From Humitalea sp038323655 (GTDB lineage: Bacteria > Pseudomonadota > Alphaproteobacteria > Acetobacterales > Acetobacteraceae): 28,925 bases of DNA. Positions 1 to 7,871 of this stretch are shown here, piece by piece. A program made the translations under genes and the position numbers. Each line of letters opens with the position of its first letter. Positions within the stretch are counted from its first letter, which is position 1. The notes below the pieces were generated by a model. The model was given only the letters and a program-made list of their open reading frames with translations, ran no database searches and was not told the origin of the DNA. Location of the stretch: positions 1-28,925 of the forward strand of contig JBBQHE010000018.1 of the NCBI GenBank assembly GCA_038323655.1. The letters are read 5' to 3'.

Positions 1-116
1 CGCGCGCGGCGGGGGGGGCGGGCCCCCCTGCTTTGGGCCCGCCCTTGGTATTCTCCCCGGGGCCCGCGCCCCCCCACCCCCCCCCCCCCCCGGCGCCCCG
101 CCCCCCCCCCGCGCCG
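1..116. other. Low-complexity C/G edge, probably poor sequence
   Basis: The stretch is made of long C and G homopolymers broken by short runs such as ctttgggccc and ttggtattctcc. It is open in the frame of the SRAP gene that follows, but the encoded Pro-rich string does not resemble the missing N-terminal half of that family. The likeliest reading is low-quality sequence at a contig end, not a biological repeat. A real gene should continue leftwards here. Confidence 0.6.
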
Positions 117-443
117 ATGGCCCTGGCCGGGCTTTGGGAAGGTTGGAAGGCGCCCGACGGCACGTGGCTGAAGACCTTCTGCATCATCACCACCGACGCC
201 AATGAAAAGCAGGCGCTGGTGCATCACCGCATGCCGGTCATCCTGGCGCCCGAGACCTGGGACGCCTGGCTGGGCGAGGCCCCCGATGTCGCGGCGCTGC
301 TGCGCCCCTGCCCAAATGACTGGCTGGTGGCCTGGCCGGTCGGCCGCAGGGTCGGCAAGGTCGCCGAGAACGACGCGGGGCTGCTGCTGCGCGATCCGAC
401 CGCCCACCCGCCGCGGGGCCTCGACGATCCGCCGCCGTTCTGA
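117..443 (+). CDS. SOS response-associated peptidase (SRAP/YedK/HMCES family), C-terminal part
   Basis: The readable part begins with ALAGLWEGWKAPDG and carries the family blocks TFCIITTDAN and HHRMPVIL, then a WPV block near the C-terminus. SRAP proteins cross-link to abasic sites in single-stranded DNA through an N-terminal Cys2, and the His of the H-x-R-M-P block belongs to the active site. The catalytic Cys2 and the first half of the protein are absent because the window starts inside the gene and the first ~116 bases are unreliable. The ATG at 117 only opens the reliable part; it is not a believable start. The gene ends 7 bp from the convergent methyltransferase gene. Family assignment is firm; completeness of the gene in the genome cannot be judged. 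Confidence 0.8.
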   Translation: MALAGLWEGWKAPDGTWLKTFCIITTDANEKQALVHHRMPVILAPETWDAWLGEAPDVAALLRPCPNDWLVAWPVGRRVGKVAENDAGLLLRDPTAHPPRGLDDPPPF

Positions 444-450
444 CGTAGGT

Positions 451-1464
451 TCAGGCCACGGGCGGGGCCTCTCCGGGCGGCGGCAGTGACCTCAGCCCAA
501 TGCCGAACCTTTGCCGATAGGTCGCGACCAGGTCACGATCCGACACCGGCGCCCCGTCGCGCCGCCGACCGAAGAACCAGCACCCGCCGGCAGCGTCCGC
601 AGCATTCGGCAGCCAGCGGTCCAACAGCCGCAGCGGCGGCGTGCATAGCAAGGCCACCAGCCGCGCGAACATGCACCACACCCGCCACCCGGAGACCGAC
701 ATCAGTACCCCGCCGATCGACCAAGCCGCGACGCTGCCGGCGCCCATGGCGATGCCGGCCGCGATCTCGTCGAACTGGCGGAACAGCCGGCGATGGCCGA
801 TCGGGGTGAAGCGGGTGAAGTCATAGGCGCCCATGTGGACGGGCTGTAGGAAAGGCGTCACGGCAAAGACGTAACCGCCCCGGTCGAGCACACGCAGCAT
901 TTCGGCCACGCAGCGCTGCGGGTCGGTGACGTGCTCGAGCACCGCCACGGCTACCACCAAGTCGAAACTGCCATCGGCGAAGGGGAGGTTATTCGCGTCG
1001 GCGATCGCATCCACGCCGGGCCCGAAGGCGACATCGGTGTTGAGGACGCGATCCTCGGGCTGGCCAAGTCGCAGCCCGCCCGAGCCGATGACCAGCACCC
1101 GCGGCCGCGGCCGAAGCGCCGCGACATAGGCGATGACCTCATTCGTATCCGGGTGGCGGATGCTGGACGAAGCGTCGCCGAGCCGGCGCACGAAGCGATG
1201 GTAAAGCCGGCGCAGGCCGCGTGTCTCGTCCGCTTGGCGTCCATAGGCGGCGCCGGTGTAGCTTTCGCGGCCCAGGTAATCGGCGATGGCGAAGACGGAG
1301 TCGTCGTCGTTGATCAGCACCGGCGCGCCACCGACGACGGGATAGGCGACACCGCAAGCCGCGCACCGCAGCATCTCACCATCGGCGCGCAGCGTCCCGC
1401 CGTCGCGTGGGCACGCGAGCGGGAAGCCCCGCAGCATCACAGTCGCGGTTGTATCAAGATCCAT
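451..1464 (-). CDS. Trm112-like zinc ribbon plus class I SAM-dependent methyltransferase
   Basis: The 337-residue protein opens with a Trm112-like ribbon (Cys18, then Cys34 and Cys37 in CAACG, followed by YPVVGGAPVL). The position of the usual second Cys is Asp21 (CPRD), a variant that is common in this ribbon. A Methyltransf_11-type Rossmann domain follows: motif I VLVIGSGG at about 123-130, an acidic residue in LNTD at about 144, and LPFADGSFDLVV...LEHV at about 160-179. A hydrophobic stretch at about 235-275 could touch the membrane. Such stand-alone ribbon-methyltransferases often act on polyketide, lipid or sugar substrates, but the substrate here is unknown. It starts with ATG at 1464 and lies 66 bp downstream of uraH on the same strand, so it may be the last gene of that transcript. 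Confidence 0.8.
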   Translation of the reverse strand: MDLDTTATVMLRGFPLACPRDGGTLRADGEMLRCAACGVAYPVVGGAPVLINDDDSVFAIADYLGRESYTGAAYGRQADETRGLRRLYHRFVRRLGDASSSIRHPDTNEVIAYVAALRPRPRVLVIGSGGLRLGQPEDRVLNTDVAFGPGVDAIADANNLPFADGSFDLVVAVAVLEHVTDPQRCVAEMLRVLDRGGYVFAVTPFLQPVHMGAYDFTRFTPIGHRRLFRQFDEIAAGIAMGAGSVAAWSIGGVLMSVSGWRVWCMFARLVALLCTPPLRLLDRWLPNAADAAGGCWFFGRRRDGAPVSDRDLVATYRQRFGIGLRSLPPPGEAPPVA

Positions 1465-1530
1465 CGAACCCTCGCGCCACTATTCAACCCGCCGCGGCGG
1501 GTGGAAGGCAAGGCCCGCCCCCCGCGCGTG

Positions 1531-1881
1531 TCACGACCCCCGGTAGGTGGAATACGCCCAGGGCGTGCAACCCAGCGGCACATGGTAGTGCCCGCCCGCA
1601 GCGGTGAGCCCGACGTTGATGGCGATCACCTCGAAATACGCCGGGTCCGGCGCCATCCCTCGGCCGGCCCAATACGCGCCGATGTGAAAGCGCAGTTCAT
1701 AGCGCCCGGGCAGGAAGCTGGCGGGCGGCAGCAGTGGCGACGGCGATCGGCCATCCGCATCGGTCACGACCGTCGCCAGGTGCTCCAGCGGCGCCATGCG
1801 CCAGAGTTCGACGCTCACCCCCGCACCAGGCAGCCCCTCGGCGTGGTTCAATATGTGCAGGGTCAGGACGCTGTCATGCAT
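1531..1881 (-). CDS. uraH: 5-hydroxyisourate hydrolase (transthyretin-like)
   Basis: The enzyme hydrolyses 5-hydroxyisourate, the product of urate oxidation, to OHCU on the way to allantoin. At 116 residues it has the normal size for the cytosolic form with no signal peptide. Family landmarks are all present: LTLHILN with His9, DGRS with Arg45, RYELRF, GHYHVPL with His98/His100, and the diagnostic C-terminal YRGS. The ATG at 1881 has GGCGGAG eight bases upstream, which overlaps the last codons of the flavoprotein gene, so the two are surely cotranscribed. The OHCU decarboxylase that normally accompanies UraH is not in this window. Confidence 0.95.
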   Translation of the reverse strand: MHDSVLTLHILNHAEGLPGAGVSVELWRMAPLEHLATVVTDADGRSPSPLLPPASFLPGRYELRFHIGAYWAGRGMAPDPAYFEVIAINVGLTAAGGHYHVPLGCTPWAYSTYRGS

Positions 1882-1886
1882 CGCCG

Positions 1887-3314
1887 CTACTCCGCCGCCA
1901 TCGGCAACTCCTGCGGGATCGGCGCGGTCAGTTCCCAGTCTTCGTAGTCGAGCAGGCTGCGCATATGCGCCTCGGCATCATCGACCCAGAGCGCCTGGCA
2001 GAGCCCATCGGCCAACCGGGCCACGCCGTACTTCAACCCGCTGATCGAGGCGCCGGAGAGCCCCATGCTGGGCGTCGCGCCATAGTTGATCAGGTGGATA
2101 TGCCGCAGGGCGGGCGCGACACCGGGCGCCTTTTCCCGGAAGGCGAAGGTTTTTTCGAGGTAGGGGCAAGCGCCGAGCTGCGGCCATTCCAGCCCCTTCG
2201 GCGGGGTATAGACATCGCGCCAGAGCAGGATCTTGTCGGCGAGCCCCGCCAGTTCGGGCCGCAGCCCGAGGTCGAAGGCCGTGCCGGTGCCGACGATGAC
2301 GTGGTCGCAGCCGTGCACGCCCTGCGGCGTCTGCACCAGGATCTCCCCGCCCTGCATCCGCACGGCGGTGGTCGGTGCCGCCATGTGCAGGCTGAAGCGC
2401 GGATCATCCTTCACCCGGTCCCAGGACGCCGGGGGCGGCGGCTGGTTCAGGTCGAAGATCTTGCGCATCATCTGCCATTTCATCGCATCCGGCATGGCAT
2501 GGAACTGGCCGAGGAAGCCCGCCTGCTCCATCCAGCGGAAGGGGTTCACCCGCGGCATCCGCGCCCGGCGCACCAGCATGATGCCGGCCGCGGCCCCGGC
2601 CTCAAGCGCCGTCGCCAGATTGTCGAAGGCTGACGCCCCGGCGCCCACCACGACCACGCGCTTGCCCGCCAGTGCTGCGAAGTCGATCGCGCCCGATGTA
2701 TGCGAGACGCAGCCCGCGGGAAGCGCGTCGAAGGGCGCGGGAATGGACCATTGCCCCATGCCGTCCATGCCCGTCGCCAGCACGCATTTGCGAGCCTTGA
2801 GCACGATCTCCCCCGTCTCGGTTCCGACCCGCAGCAGCAAAAGGTCGGTCACCGGGTCGTGGTCGATGCCCAGCAGGTCGTGGCCGTGGCGCACCGGCAG
2901 GGCCAGCACCGCCTGGAACCAGTCGAGGTAGTGCTGCCAGTCCTCGCGCCCGATCTTCTGCATCGCCTCCCAGGCGGCCGCGCCATCGCGCGCGGTGAAA
3001 TAGGCCTGGGGCGTCAGCGCCGGCACGCCGAGGTCAGGACCCGAGACGTGCTTGGGCGTCCGCAGCGTCCGCATCCTGGCAAAACTGGTCCAGCATCCGG
3101 CCCGCCCCGGTGGGGCACGGTCCAGGATGGCGGTGTTCGTCACCCCCTGGCGGCGCAGCGCGAAGGCGGTCGACAGCCCCGCCTGGCCGCCGCCGATGAT
3201 CGCCACGTCCAGCACATCGTCGGCCCGGCGCGGCACCCATTCGCCGCGCGGATAGGACAGCAGGGCAAGTTGGTGGCGGACGTCAGCGGCAAGGGCCTGC
3301 AGGGCTTCGGTCAT
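1887..3314 (-). CDS. FAD/NAD(P)-dependent oxidoreductase, flavin-monooxygenase-like
   Basis: This 475-residue protein has two dinucleotide-binding folds: DVAIIGGGQAGLSTA at about 36-50 for FAD and VVVVGAGASAFD at about 220-231 for NAD(P)H. A CVLATG loop sits between them at about 178-182, with a second IVGTGTAFD block further on. The order matches class B flavin monooxygenases, although the classical FxGxxxHS/T fingerprint is only partly recognisable (CVSHTSG before the second fold). The gene lies 5 bp upstream of uraH, so a role in oxidising urate or a related purine or ureide is an attractive inference, but sequence alone does not show the substrate. It does not look like cofactor-free uricase or PuuD. 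I chose ATG 3314 (MTEALQAL) because the reading matches the start of related proteins as I remember them; ATG 3344, with GGGGAA upstream, and TTG 3377 are alternatives. Confidence 0.75.
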   Translation of the reverse strand: MTEALQALAADVRHQLALLSYPRGEWVPRRADDVLDVAIIGGGQAGLSTAFALRRQGVTNTAILDRAPPGRAGCWTSFARMRTLRTPKHVSGPDLGVPALTPQAYFTARDGAAAWEAMQKIGREDWQHYLDWFQAVLALPVRHGHDLLGIDHDPVTDLLLLRVGTETGEIVLKARKCVLATGMDGMGQWSIPAPFDALPAGCVSHTSGAIDFAALAGKRVVVVGAGASAFDNLATALEAGAAAGIMLVRRARMPRVNPFRWMEQAGFLGQFHAMPDAMKWQMMRKIFDLNQPPPPASWDRVKDDPRFSLHMAAPTTAVRMQGGEILVQTPQGVHGCDHVIVGTGTAFDLGLRPELAGLADKILLWRDVYTPPKGLEWPQLGACPYLEKTFAFREKAPGVAPALRHIHLINYGATPSMGLSGASISGLKYGVARLADGLCQALWVDDAEAHMRSLLDYEDWELTAPIPQELPMAAE

Positions 3315-3412
3315 GGCGCGGCTTTCACCCAGGGTCTGATGCATTGCAGCATGTTCCCCGCTGCGGTCGTATCGCAAGGGGTTTGGACCATTGATTTCGG
3401 CGCCGGCAACGG

Positions 3413-3438
3413 GGAAACAGCCGCAGGCGCCTGTTTCC
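3413..3438. promoter_or_regulatory. Perfect 8-bp inverted repeat between divergent purine genes
   Basis: GGAAACAG at 3413-3420 is matched by CTGTTTCC at 3431-3438 with a 10-base spacer. Arm centres are 18 bp apart, close to two helical turns, as expected for a dimeric repressor or activator. It lies in the 206-bp spacer between the flavoprotein gene (start 3314) and the amidohydrolase gene (start 3521), so one site could control both directions. It could also fold as an RNA hairpin. The rest of the spacer shows no promoter I would trust. Confidence 0.45.
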
Positions 3439-3520
3439 GGTCGGCACGGCCTCCGGAGGCGACGCGAGCCCCAACACCCCTGCCTCCGCGATCCGGGGCG
3501 GGCGCGGAGACAATGCAGCG

Positions 3521-4777
3521 ATGACCGACGGCGTGGCCCCCAATCTTGTCTCCGCCGTCAGCGAGGCGCGGCAGTGGGCGCGGCTGATGGAGATGGCGCG
3601 GCTCGGCGCCATCGCCGGCGATGGCGTCAACCGCGCCTGCCTGACCCACAACGACCGGCTCTCCCGCCGGCTGCTGATCGGCTGGGGGCGCGCGATCGGG
3701 CTGACCGAGAGCGTAGACTCCCTTGGCAACCTGTTCCTTCGGCACGAAGGCAGCGAACCCGGCCTGGCCCCGGTGCTGACCGGCAGCCACATGGACAGCC
3801 AGCCCAACGGCGGCCGCTTCGACGGCATCTGGGGCGTGATCGCGGGGCTGGAGGCAATAGAGGCCTTGCGCGAAGCCGGCACGCCGACCCGGCGCGGGAT
3901 CGAGCTTGTCGCCTGGACCAACGAGGAAGGCGGCCGCTTCGCCCCCGGCTGCATGGGCAGCATGGCCTATGCCGGCCACAGCCCGCCGGACACCTGGGAC
4001 GCGGTGACCGACAAGGACGAGATCGGCTTCGGGGCGGCCCTGGCCGAACACCTGGCGCTGGAAGCCGACATCCCGCGCCGGGCGCTGGGCGGCAGGCCCT
4101 TCGCCTATATCGAGGCGCATATCGAACAGGGGCCGAAACTGGAAGCCGAGGACCGCGACATCGGCATCGTCACCGGCATCCAGGGCAGCCGCTGGTTCAC
4201 CGTCGAGATCAAGGGCAAGTCCGACCACGCCGGCACAGCGCCGCTGCGCATGCGGGCCGATGCGGTGCAGGACATGGTCCGCGCGATCGCCGCGCTGAAC
4301 GTGCTGATGCACGACCCGCTGGATGTGCTGCGCTTTACCGTCGCGCGGATCGAGGTGTCGCCCAATACCTCCAACTCGGTCGCTGGCAGCGTGCGGTTCT
4401 CGATCGACCTGCGGCACCCGGACAATGCCGTGCTGCGGGCGCGGGGCAATGCGATCGAGGGCGTGCTGCAGGCGGCGATGACCTCCTGCACCGCGACGCT
4501 GACGGAAAGCTTCAACGCCGCCCCGGTGGTGTTCCAGCCGGAGGTGCCGGCGGCCATCGAACGCGCTGCCCTGGCGCAGGGGCTGAATGCCGTGCGCATG
4601 CCGTCGGGCGCATTCCACGACGCGCAGTTCATGGTGCCGCTCTGCCCCACGGGCATGATCTTCGTCCCCAGCCGGAATGGGATCAGCCACCACCCGGCCG
4701 AATACACCGACCCCGAGCAACTGGCCGCCGGGGCGCGGGTGCTGGCGGCGGTGCTGGCCGACCTCGCCAACGCGTAG
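3521..4777 (+). CDS. M20-family Zn-dependent amidohydrolase (allantoate / N-carbamoyl-L-amino-acid hydrolase type)
   Basis: The 418-residue protein is full length for the AllC/HyuC/beta-ureidopropionase group. Metal ligands are readable: His90 and Asp101 in TGSHMDSQPNGGRFDG, Glu135/Glu136 in WTNEEGGRF, His200 in YIEAHIEQG, and a C-terminal His in SHHPAEYTD. The lid-domain motif SDHAGTAPLRMRADA is also present. These enzymes remove carbamoyl or ureido groups from allantoate, ureidoglycolate or N-carbamoyl amino acids. Proximity to uraH favours allantoate or a related ureide, but the family cannot be subdivided by eye. ATG 3521 has GGAGA about 10 bases upstream. It is divergent from the flavoprotein/uraH pair across a 206-bp spacer with an inverted repeat. 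Confidence 0.85.
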   Translation: MTDGVAPNLVSAVSEARQWARLMEMARLGAIAGDGVNRACLTHNDRLSRRLLIGWGRAIGLTESVDSLGNLFLRHEGSEPGLAPVLTGSHMDSQPNGGRFDGIWGVIAGLEAIEALREAGTPTRRGIELVAWTNEEGGRFAPGCMGSMAYAGHSPPDTWDAVTDKDEIGFGAALAEHLALEADIPRRALGGRPFAYIEAHIEQGPKLEAEDRDIGIVTGIQGSRWFTVEIKGKSDHAGTAPLRMRADAVQDMVRAIAALNVLMHDPLDVLRFTVARIEVSPNTSNSVAGSVRFSIDLRHPDNAVLRARGNAIEGVLQAAMTSCTATLTESFNAAPVVFQPEVPAAIERAALAQGLNAVRMPSGAFHDAQFMVPLCPTGMIFVPSRNGISHHPAEYTDPEQLAAGARVLAAVLADLANA

Positions 4778-4783
4778 CGTTAA

Positions 4784-4816
4784 GGCCGGCTTCAGGCGCC
4801 GCAGGGTAAGCCGGCC
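4784..4816 (+). terminator. Hairpin after the amidohydrolase gene
   Basis: GGCCGGCTT (4784-4792) pairs perfectly with AAGCCGGCC (4808-4816) around a 15-base loop, beginning 7 bases after the TAG of the amidohydrolase gene. No T-run follows, so it is a terminator-like or mRNA-stabilising hairpin, not a textbook intrinsic terminator. Confidence 0.45.
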
Positions 4817-4919
4817 ATCACCGATACGCGCAACCTGGCGGGGCCGGTCCGGTCCTGCGACGCCGATGGCGCCGCGGCACCGGCCCTGCCCTGACCTGTC
4901 GCGCATGAAGGAATGGCCC

Positions 4920-6380
4920 GTGAACCTCGACCACCTGCGCCGCATGACCGCCCGGCTTCTGCTGTGTCTGATCTGGGTCATCGCCGCGACCGCCCTTTCC
5001 TTCGACCTGCTGACCACGCACGGCGGGCCGGCCTTCTTGGCAACCGGCGTGGCTGGCAGCCTTGCCTTGGCGCTGACCTGGCCGGCACTGCGCCAACCGG
5101 GTGCCCCCGCGACGCGCTACCTGCTGACCGTGGGGCTGATGGCGGGTGTCTCAATCCTGGTCTGGCGCGCCGGGCCGGTCTGGCAGATCGACATGCACAT
5201 GGCCTATTTCGCCGGGCTGGCCCTGACCGCGGCCTTCTGCGACCCGCGGGCGGTCCTGCTGGGCGCCGCGGTCGTGGCGATACATCACCTGGGGCTGGAC
5301 CTGTTGCTGGCGGGCGCCGTCTTCCCCGCGGGCCTGGGCGGATTCGCGCGCATCCTGCTGCACGCCGGGATTCTGGCGATCGAGGCCGGGGCGCTGATCT
5401 GGCTGGCCCATTCGCTCGACACCGCGGCCCGCGCCGCGGACGCCGCCCAGGCGATGACCCAGGCGGCCCGTGAAGACGAGGCGGCGGCCATCGCCGCGGG
5501 CCAGGCCAGGGCTGATGGCCTGGCCGCCGAAGCCCAAGCCTCGCGCCGCCATATGGCTGGCGTCATGGAGGAAGAGGTCGGCCTTGCCCGCAATGAACTG
5601 GTGAAGGCCGTGGCAGAACTGGACGCCAATGCGCAGCGCCTGGCCAGTGCGACCGCGCTGGCCACCCGGCAGGCCACCGAAGCCGGGCAAGGCGTCAACA
5701 CCTGCATGACCGAGATGCAGACCGTGGCCGCGGCGGCGGAGGAACTGTCGAGCTCGGTCAGCGAAATCACCCGCCAGGTCGCCCAGGCCGCCACCGTATC
5801 CCGTCGCGCGGTGACAGAAACGGAGGCGACCTCGGCCGAATTCAAGGGCCTGGCCGAGGCTGCGAACGAGATCGACCACGTCGTCCGGTTGATCCGCAGC
5901 ATTGCCGAGCAGACCAATCTGTTGGCGCTGAACGCAACGATTGAAGCCGCCCGCGCCGGCGACGCCGGCAAGGGCTTTGCCGTGGTGGCCGGTGAGGTGA
6001 AGCAACTGGCCGCCAGCACCGCCCGGGCCACGGAACAGATCTCGGCCCAGATCGCCGCGGTGCAGCAACGCACCGGGGCGGCCGTGGGCGCCATCGACTC
6101 CATCAGCCGGGTGGTGTCCGAAGTGGACCACGTGGCTGCCGCCATCGCCGCCGCGGTCGAGCAACAGGGCGCCGCGACGCGGGAAATCGCCGCCACGGCC
6201 GCCAGGGTGTCGGTCGGCACCGAACAGGTGGCAGCCGCCACCGGCGATGCCGTGGAGGCGATACGCAGCGCCGCAGGCCTGGTCGAGCCGCTCGAAAAAA
6301 CCGCGGAAAACATTCGCCGCCAGCAGGTTGCGGTGGAAAGGGCGATCACGCTGGTGGCGCAGACGCTGCGCGCCGCCTGA
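4920..6380 (+). CDS. Methyl-accepting chemotaxis protein with six-helix membrane sensor region
   Basis: The 486-residue chemoreceptor has six predicted membrane helices at about 12-34, 38-55, 66-83, 93-107, 110-134 and 143-165. There is no periplasmic ligand domain between helix pairs, and no clear HAMP domain follows. The cytoplasmic signalling rod has the near-invariant hairpin tip at about 330-364 (EQTNLLALNATIEAARAGDA, then GKGFAVVAGEV). Signals are therefore probably sensed within or at the membrane. GTG 4920 is preferred because AAGGAA ends six bases before it; ATG 4905 and ATG 4944 are alternatives. No che genes are nearby, so this is an orphan receptor using a distant CheA/CheW set. 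No C-terminal CheR-binding pentapeptide is seen. Confidence 0.9.
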   Translation: MNLDHLRRMTARLLLCLIWVIAATALSFDLLTTHGGPAFLATGVAGSLALALTWPALRQPGAPATRYLLTVGLMAGVSILVWRAGPVWQIDMHMAYFAGLALTAAFCDPRAVLLGAAVVAIHHLGLDLLLAGAVFPAGLGGFARILLHAGILAIEAGALIWLAHSLDTAARAADAAQAMTQAAREDEAAAIAAGQARADGLAAEAQASRRHMAGVMEEEVGLARNELVKAVAELDANAQRLASATALATRQATEAGQGVNTCMTEMQTVAAAAEELSSSVSEITRQVAQAATVSRRAVTETEATSAEFKGLAEAANEIDHVVRLIRSIAEQTNLLALNATIEAARAGDAGKGFAVVAGEVKQLAASTARATEQISAQIAAVQQRTGAAVGAIDSISRVVSEVDHVAAAIAAAVEQQGAATREIAATAARVSVGTEQVAAATGDAVEAIRSAAGLVEPLEKTAENIRRQQVAVERAITLVAQTLRAA

Positions 6381-6626
6381 CGGCACACCGCGGGTCACGC
6401 ATAGCGGCCGTCTGACATGCCAGGCGGCTTGCGCCGCTGACGCAGGGCCAGACCCCCGCCGCTTTGGCGCCGGCAGACGCCCTTGCAACGGGTCGCGTTG
6501 GTGAAGCCATGGCGCCGGGCATCCGCCCAAAACGCGGGGCGCCCCCGCGGCGGGTCAGGCTTCCCCCCAGGTGCCGACTGGGGCAGGAAGCGGCGGCACC
6601 AGTCACCCTTTCGGATACCGCCCGGC
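6381..6626. other. Spacer before serA with a GC hairpin
   Basis: No convincing gene lies in this 246-bp spacer. It holds one strong potential hairpin, CGCGGGG (6533-6539) and CCCCGCG (6543-6549) with a three-base loop. Otherwise I see only GC-rich sequence and no clear promoter. The frame of serA is open upstream of its ATG, but the encoded residues there (Arg/Ala/Gly-rich) do not look like SerA. Confidence 0.4.
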
Positions 6627-7871
6627 ATGTCACCCAAGCTCTCGCTCCCCAAGGACCGAATACGTATTCTGCTGCTGGAAGGCATTTCCGACACCGCCGC
6701 CCAGGCCTTGCACGACGCCGGCTATCGATCCGTGACCCGCATGGCCAAAGCGCTGGACGGCGAGGCGCTGCACGACGCGCTGCGGGGGGTACATCTGCTG
6801 GGCATACGGTCCCGCACGCAGCTGGATACCGCGGCGTTCGCCGCCGCCGACCGGTTGATCGCGGTCGGTTGCTTTTCGGTCGGCACCAACCAGGTCGACC
6901 TGCAGGCCGCGAAGGACATTGGCGTGCCGGTGTTCAACGCCCCCTTCAGCAATACCCGCAGCGTTGCCGAATTGGTGATGGGCGAGATCGTCATGCTGCT
7001 GCGCCGCATCCCCGGCAAGTCCAACGCCGCGCACGAAGGCCGCTGGGAGAAAACCGCCGAGGGTTCGCGCGAAGTGCGCGGCAAGACGCTCGGCATCATC
7101 GGCTATGGCAATATCGGATCGCAGCTGTCGGTGCTCGCCGAAGCCTTCGGCATGCGCGTCATCTTCCATGACGTCGTGCCGAAGCTCGCGCACGGCAATG
7201 CCTCGGGCAATACGCCGCTGCCGGTGCTGCTGGCACAGTCCGACGTCGTGACCCTGCATGTGCCAGAGACGCCGGCGACCGAGGGGCTGATGTCGGCCGA
7301 CAACATCGCGCGGATGAAGCCGGGCGCGGTGCTGATCAACAACAGCCGCGGCACGGTGGTGGACCTGGCCGCATTGGCCGAGGCGCTGCGGGAAGGCCAC
7401 CTGGGCGGGGCAGCGGTCGATGTCTTCCCCGAGGAACCGGCCAAGGGCAACGACATCTTCCGCACACCGCTGCAACACCTGCCGAATGTGATCCTGACAC
7501 CGCACATCGGCGGCAGCACCATGGAGGCGCAGGAACGCATCGGTGAGGAAGTGGCCCGCAAGCTGATCGACTGGTCGGACACGGGCACGACCCTCGGTGC
7601 GGTGAACTTCCCGGAAGTGGCCCTGCCGGCCCGCCAGGTCGGCACGCGCTTCATCCATGTGCATCGCAACCAGCCTGGCGTGCTGGCCGCGGTCAACGAC
7701 GTGCTGCGCGGCGCCTCGGCCAATGTCGCGGCGCAGTATCTGCAGACCGACCCGCAGATCGGCTACGTCGTCGTCGATGCCGAAGGCATTGAGGATGCGG
7801 ACGCGGTGCAGGCGGCGCTGCGGGACATTCCCGGCACGCTGCGCAGCCGGGTGCTGTATGACCGCGGATAG
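6627..7871 (+). CDS. serA: D-3-phosphoglycerate dehydrogenase (ACT-domain, E. coli type)
   Basis: The enzyme oxidises 3-phosphoglycerate with NAD+ in the first committed step of serine biosynthesis. The 414-residue chain has the D-2-hydroxyacid dehydrogenase layout: Rossmann motif GYGNIG at about 159-164 and the catalytic set Arg241 (NNSRGT), Glu270 (FPEEP) and His293 (TPHIGGS). A C-terminal ACT domain from about 340 contains RNQPGVLAAVNDVL and AAQYLQTDPQIGYVV, and in this type it gives serine feedback inhibition. Length and motif positions match the short E. coli form and not the longer ~530-residue type. The start at ATG 6627 has only a weak Shine-Dalgarno. The TAG ends at 7871, and the convergent permease gene's stop codon begins at 7872, so no base separates them. 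Confidence 0.95.
   Translation: MSPKLSLPKDRIRILLLEGISDTAAQALHDAGYRSVTRMAKALDGEALHDALRGVHLLGIRSRTQLDTAAFAAADRLIAVGCFSVGTNQVDLQAAKDIGVPVFNAPFSNTRSVAELVMGEIVMLLRRIPGKSNAAHEGRWEKTAEGSREVRGKTLGIIGYGNIGSQLSVLAEAFGMRVIFHDVVPKLAHGNASGNTPLPVLLAQSDVVTLHVPETPATEGLMSADNIARMKPGAVLINNSRGTVVDLAALAEALREGHLGGAAVDVFPEEPAKGNDIFRTPLQHLPNVILTPHIGGSTMEAQERIGEEVARKLIDWSDTGTTLGAVNFPEVALPARQVGTRFIHVHRNQPGVLAAVNDVLRGASANVAAQYLQTDPQIGYVVVDAEGIEDADAVQAALRDIPGTLRSRVLYDRG

Noticed and set aside
931..1947. A 338-codon plus-strand open frame
   Set aside because: It runs antisense through the methyltransferase and uraH genes and both have complete family signatures.
3315..3377. Longer N-terminus of the flavoprotein starting at TTG 3377 or ATG 3344
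   Set aside because: The extra residues do not add recognisable sequence, and MTEALQAL fits the usual beginning of the family as I remember it; the ATG at 3344 keeps some support from GGGGAA upstream.
4677..4919. Upstream extension of the chemoreceptor frame
   Set aside because: The extension overlaps the end of the amidohydrolase gene in another frame and encodes Arg/Pro/Thr-rich residues; GTG 4920 has a good ribosome binding site directly before the first membrane helix.
3311..5017. A 568-codon minus-strand open frame
   Set aside because: It is antisense to the amidohydrolase gene, whose metal-binding motifs are intact; the composition is His/Gln/Arg/Gly-rich and nothing in it resembles a known protein.
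5151..6530. A 459-codon minus-strand open frame
   Set aside because: It is antisense to the chemoreceptor; it has no domain and a Gly/Arg/His-rich composition.
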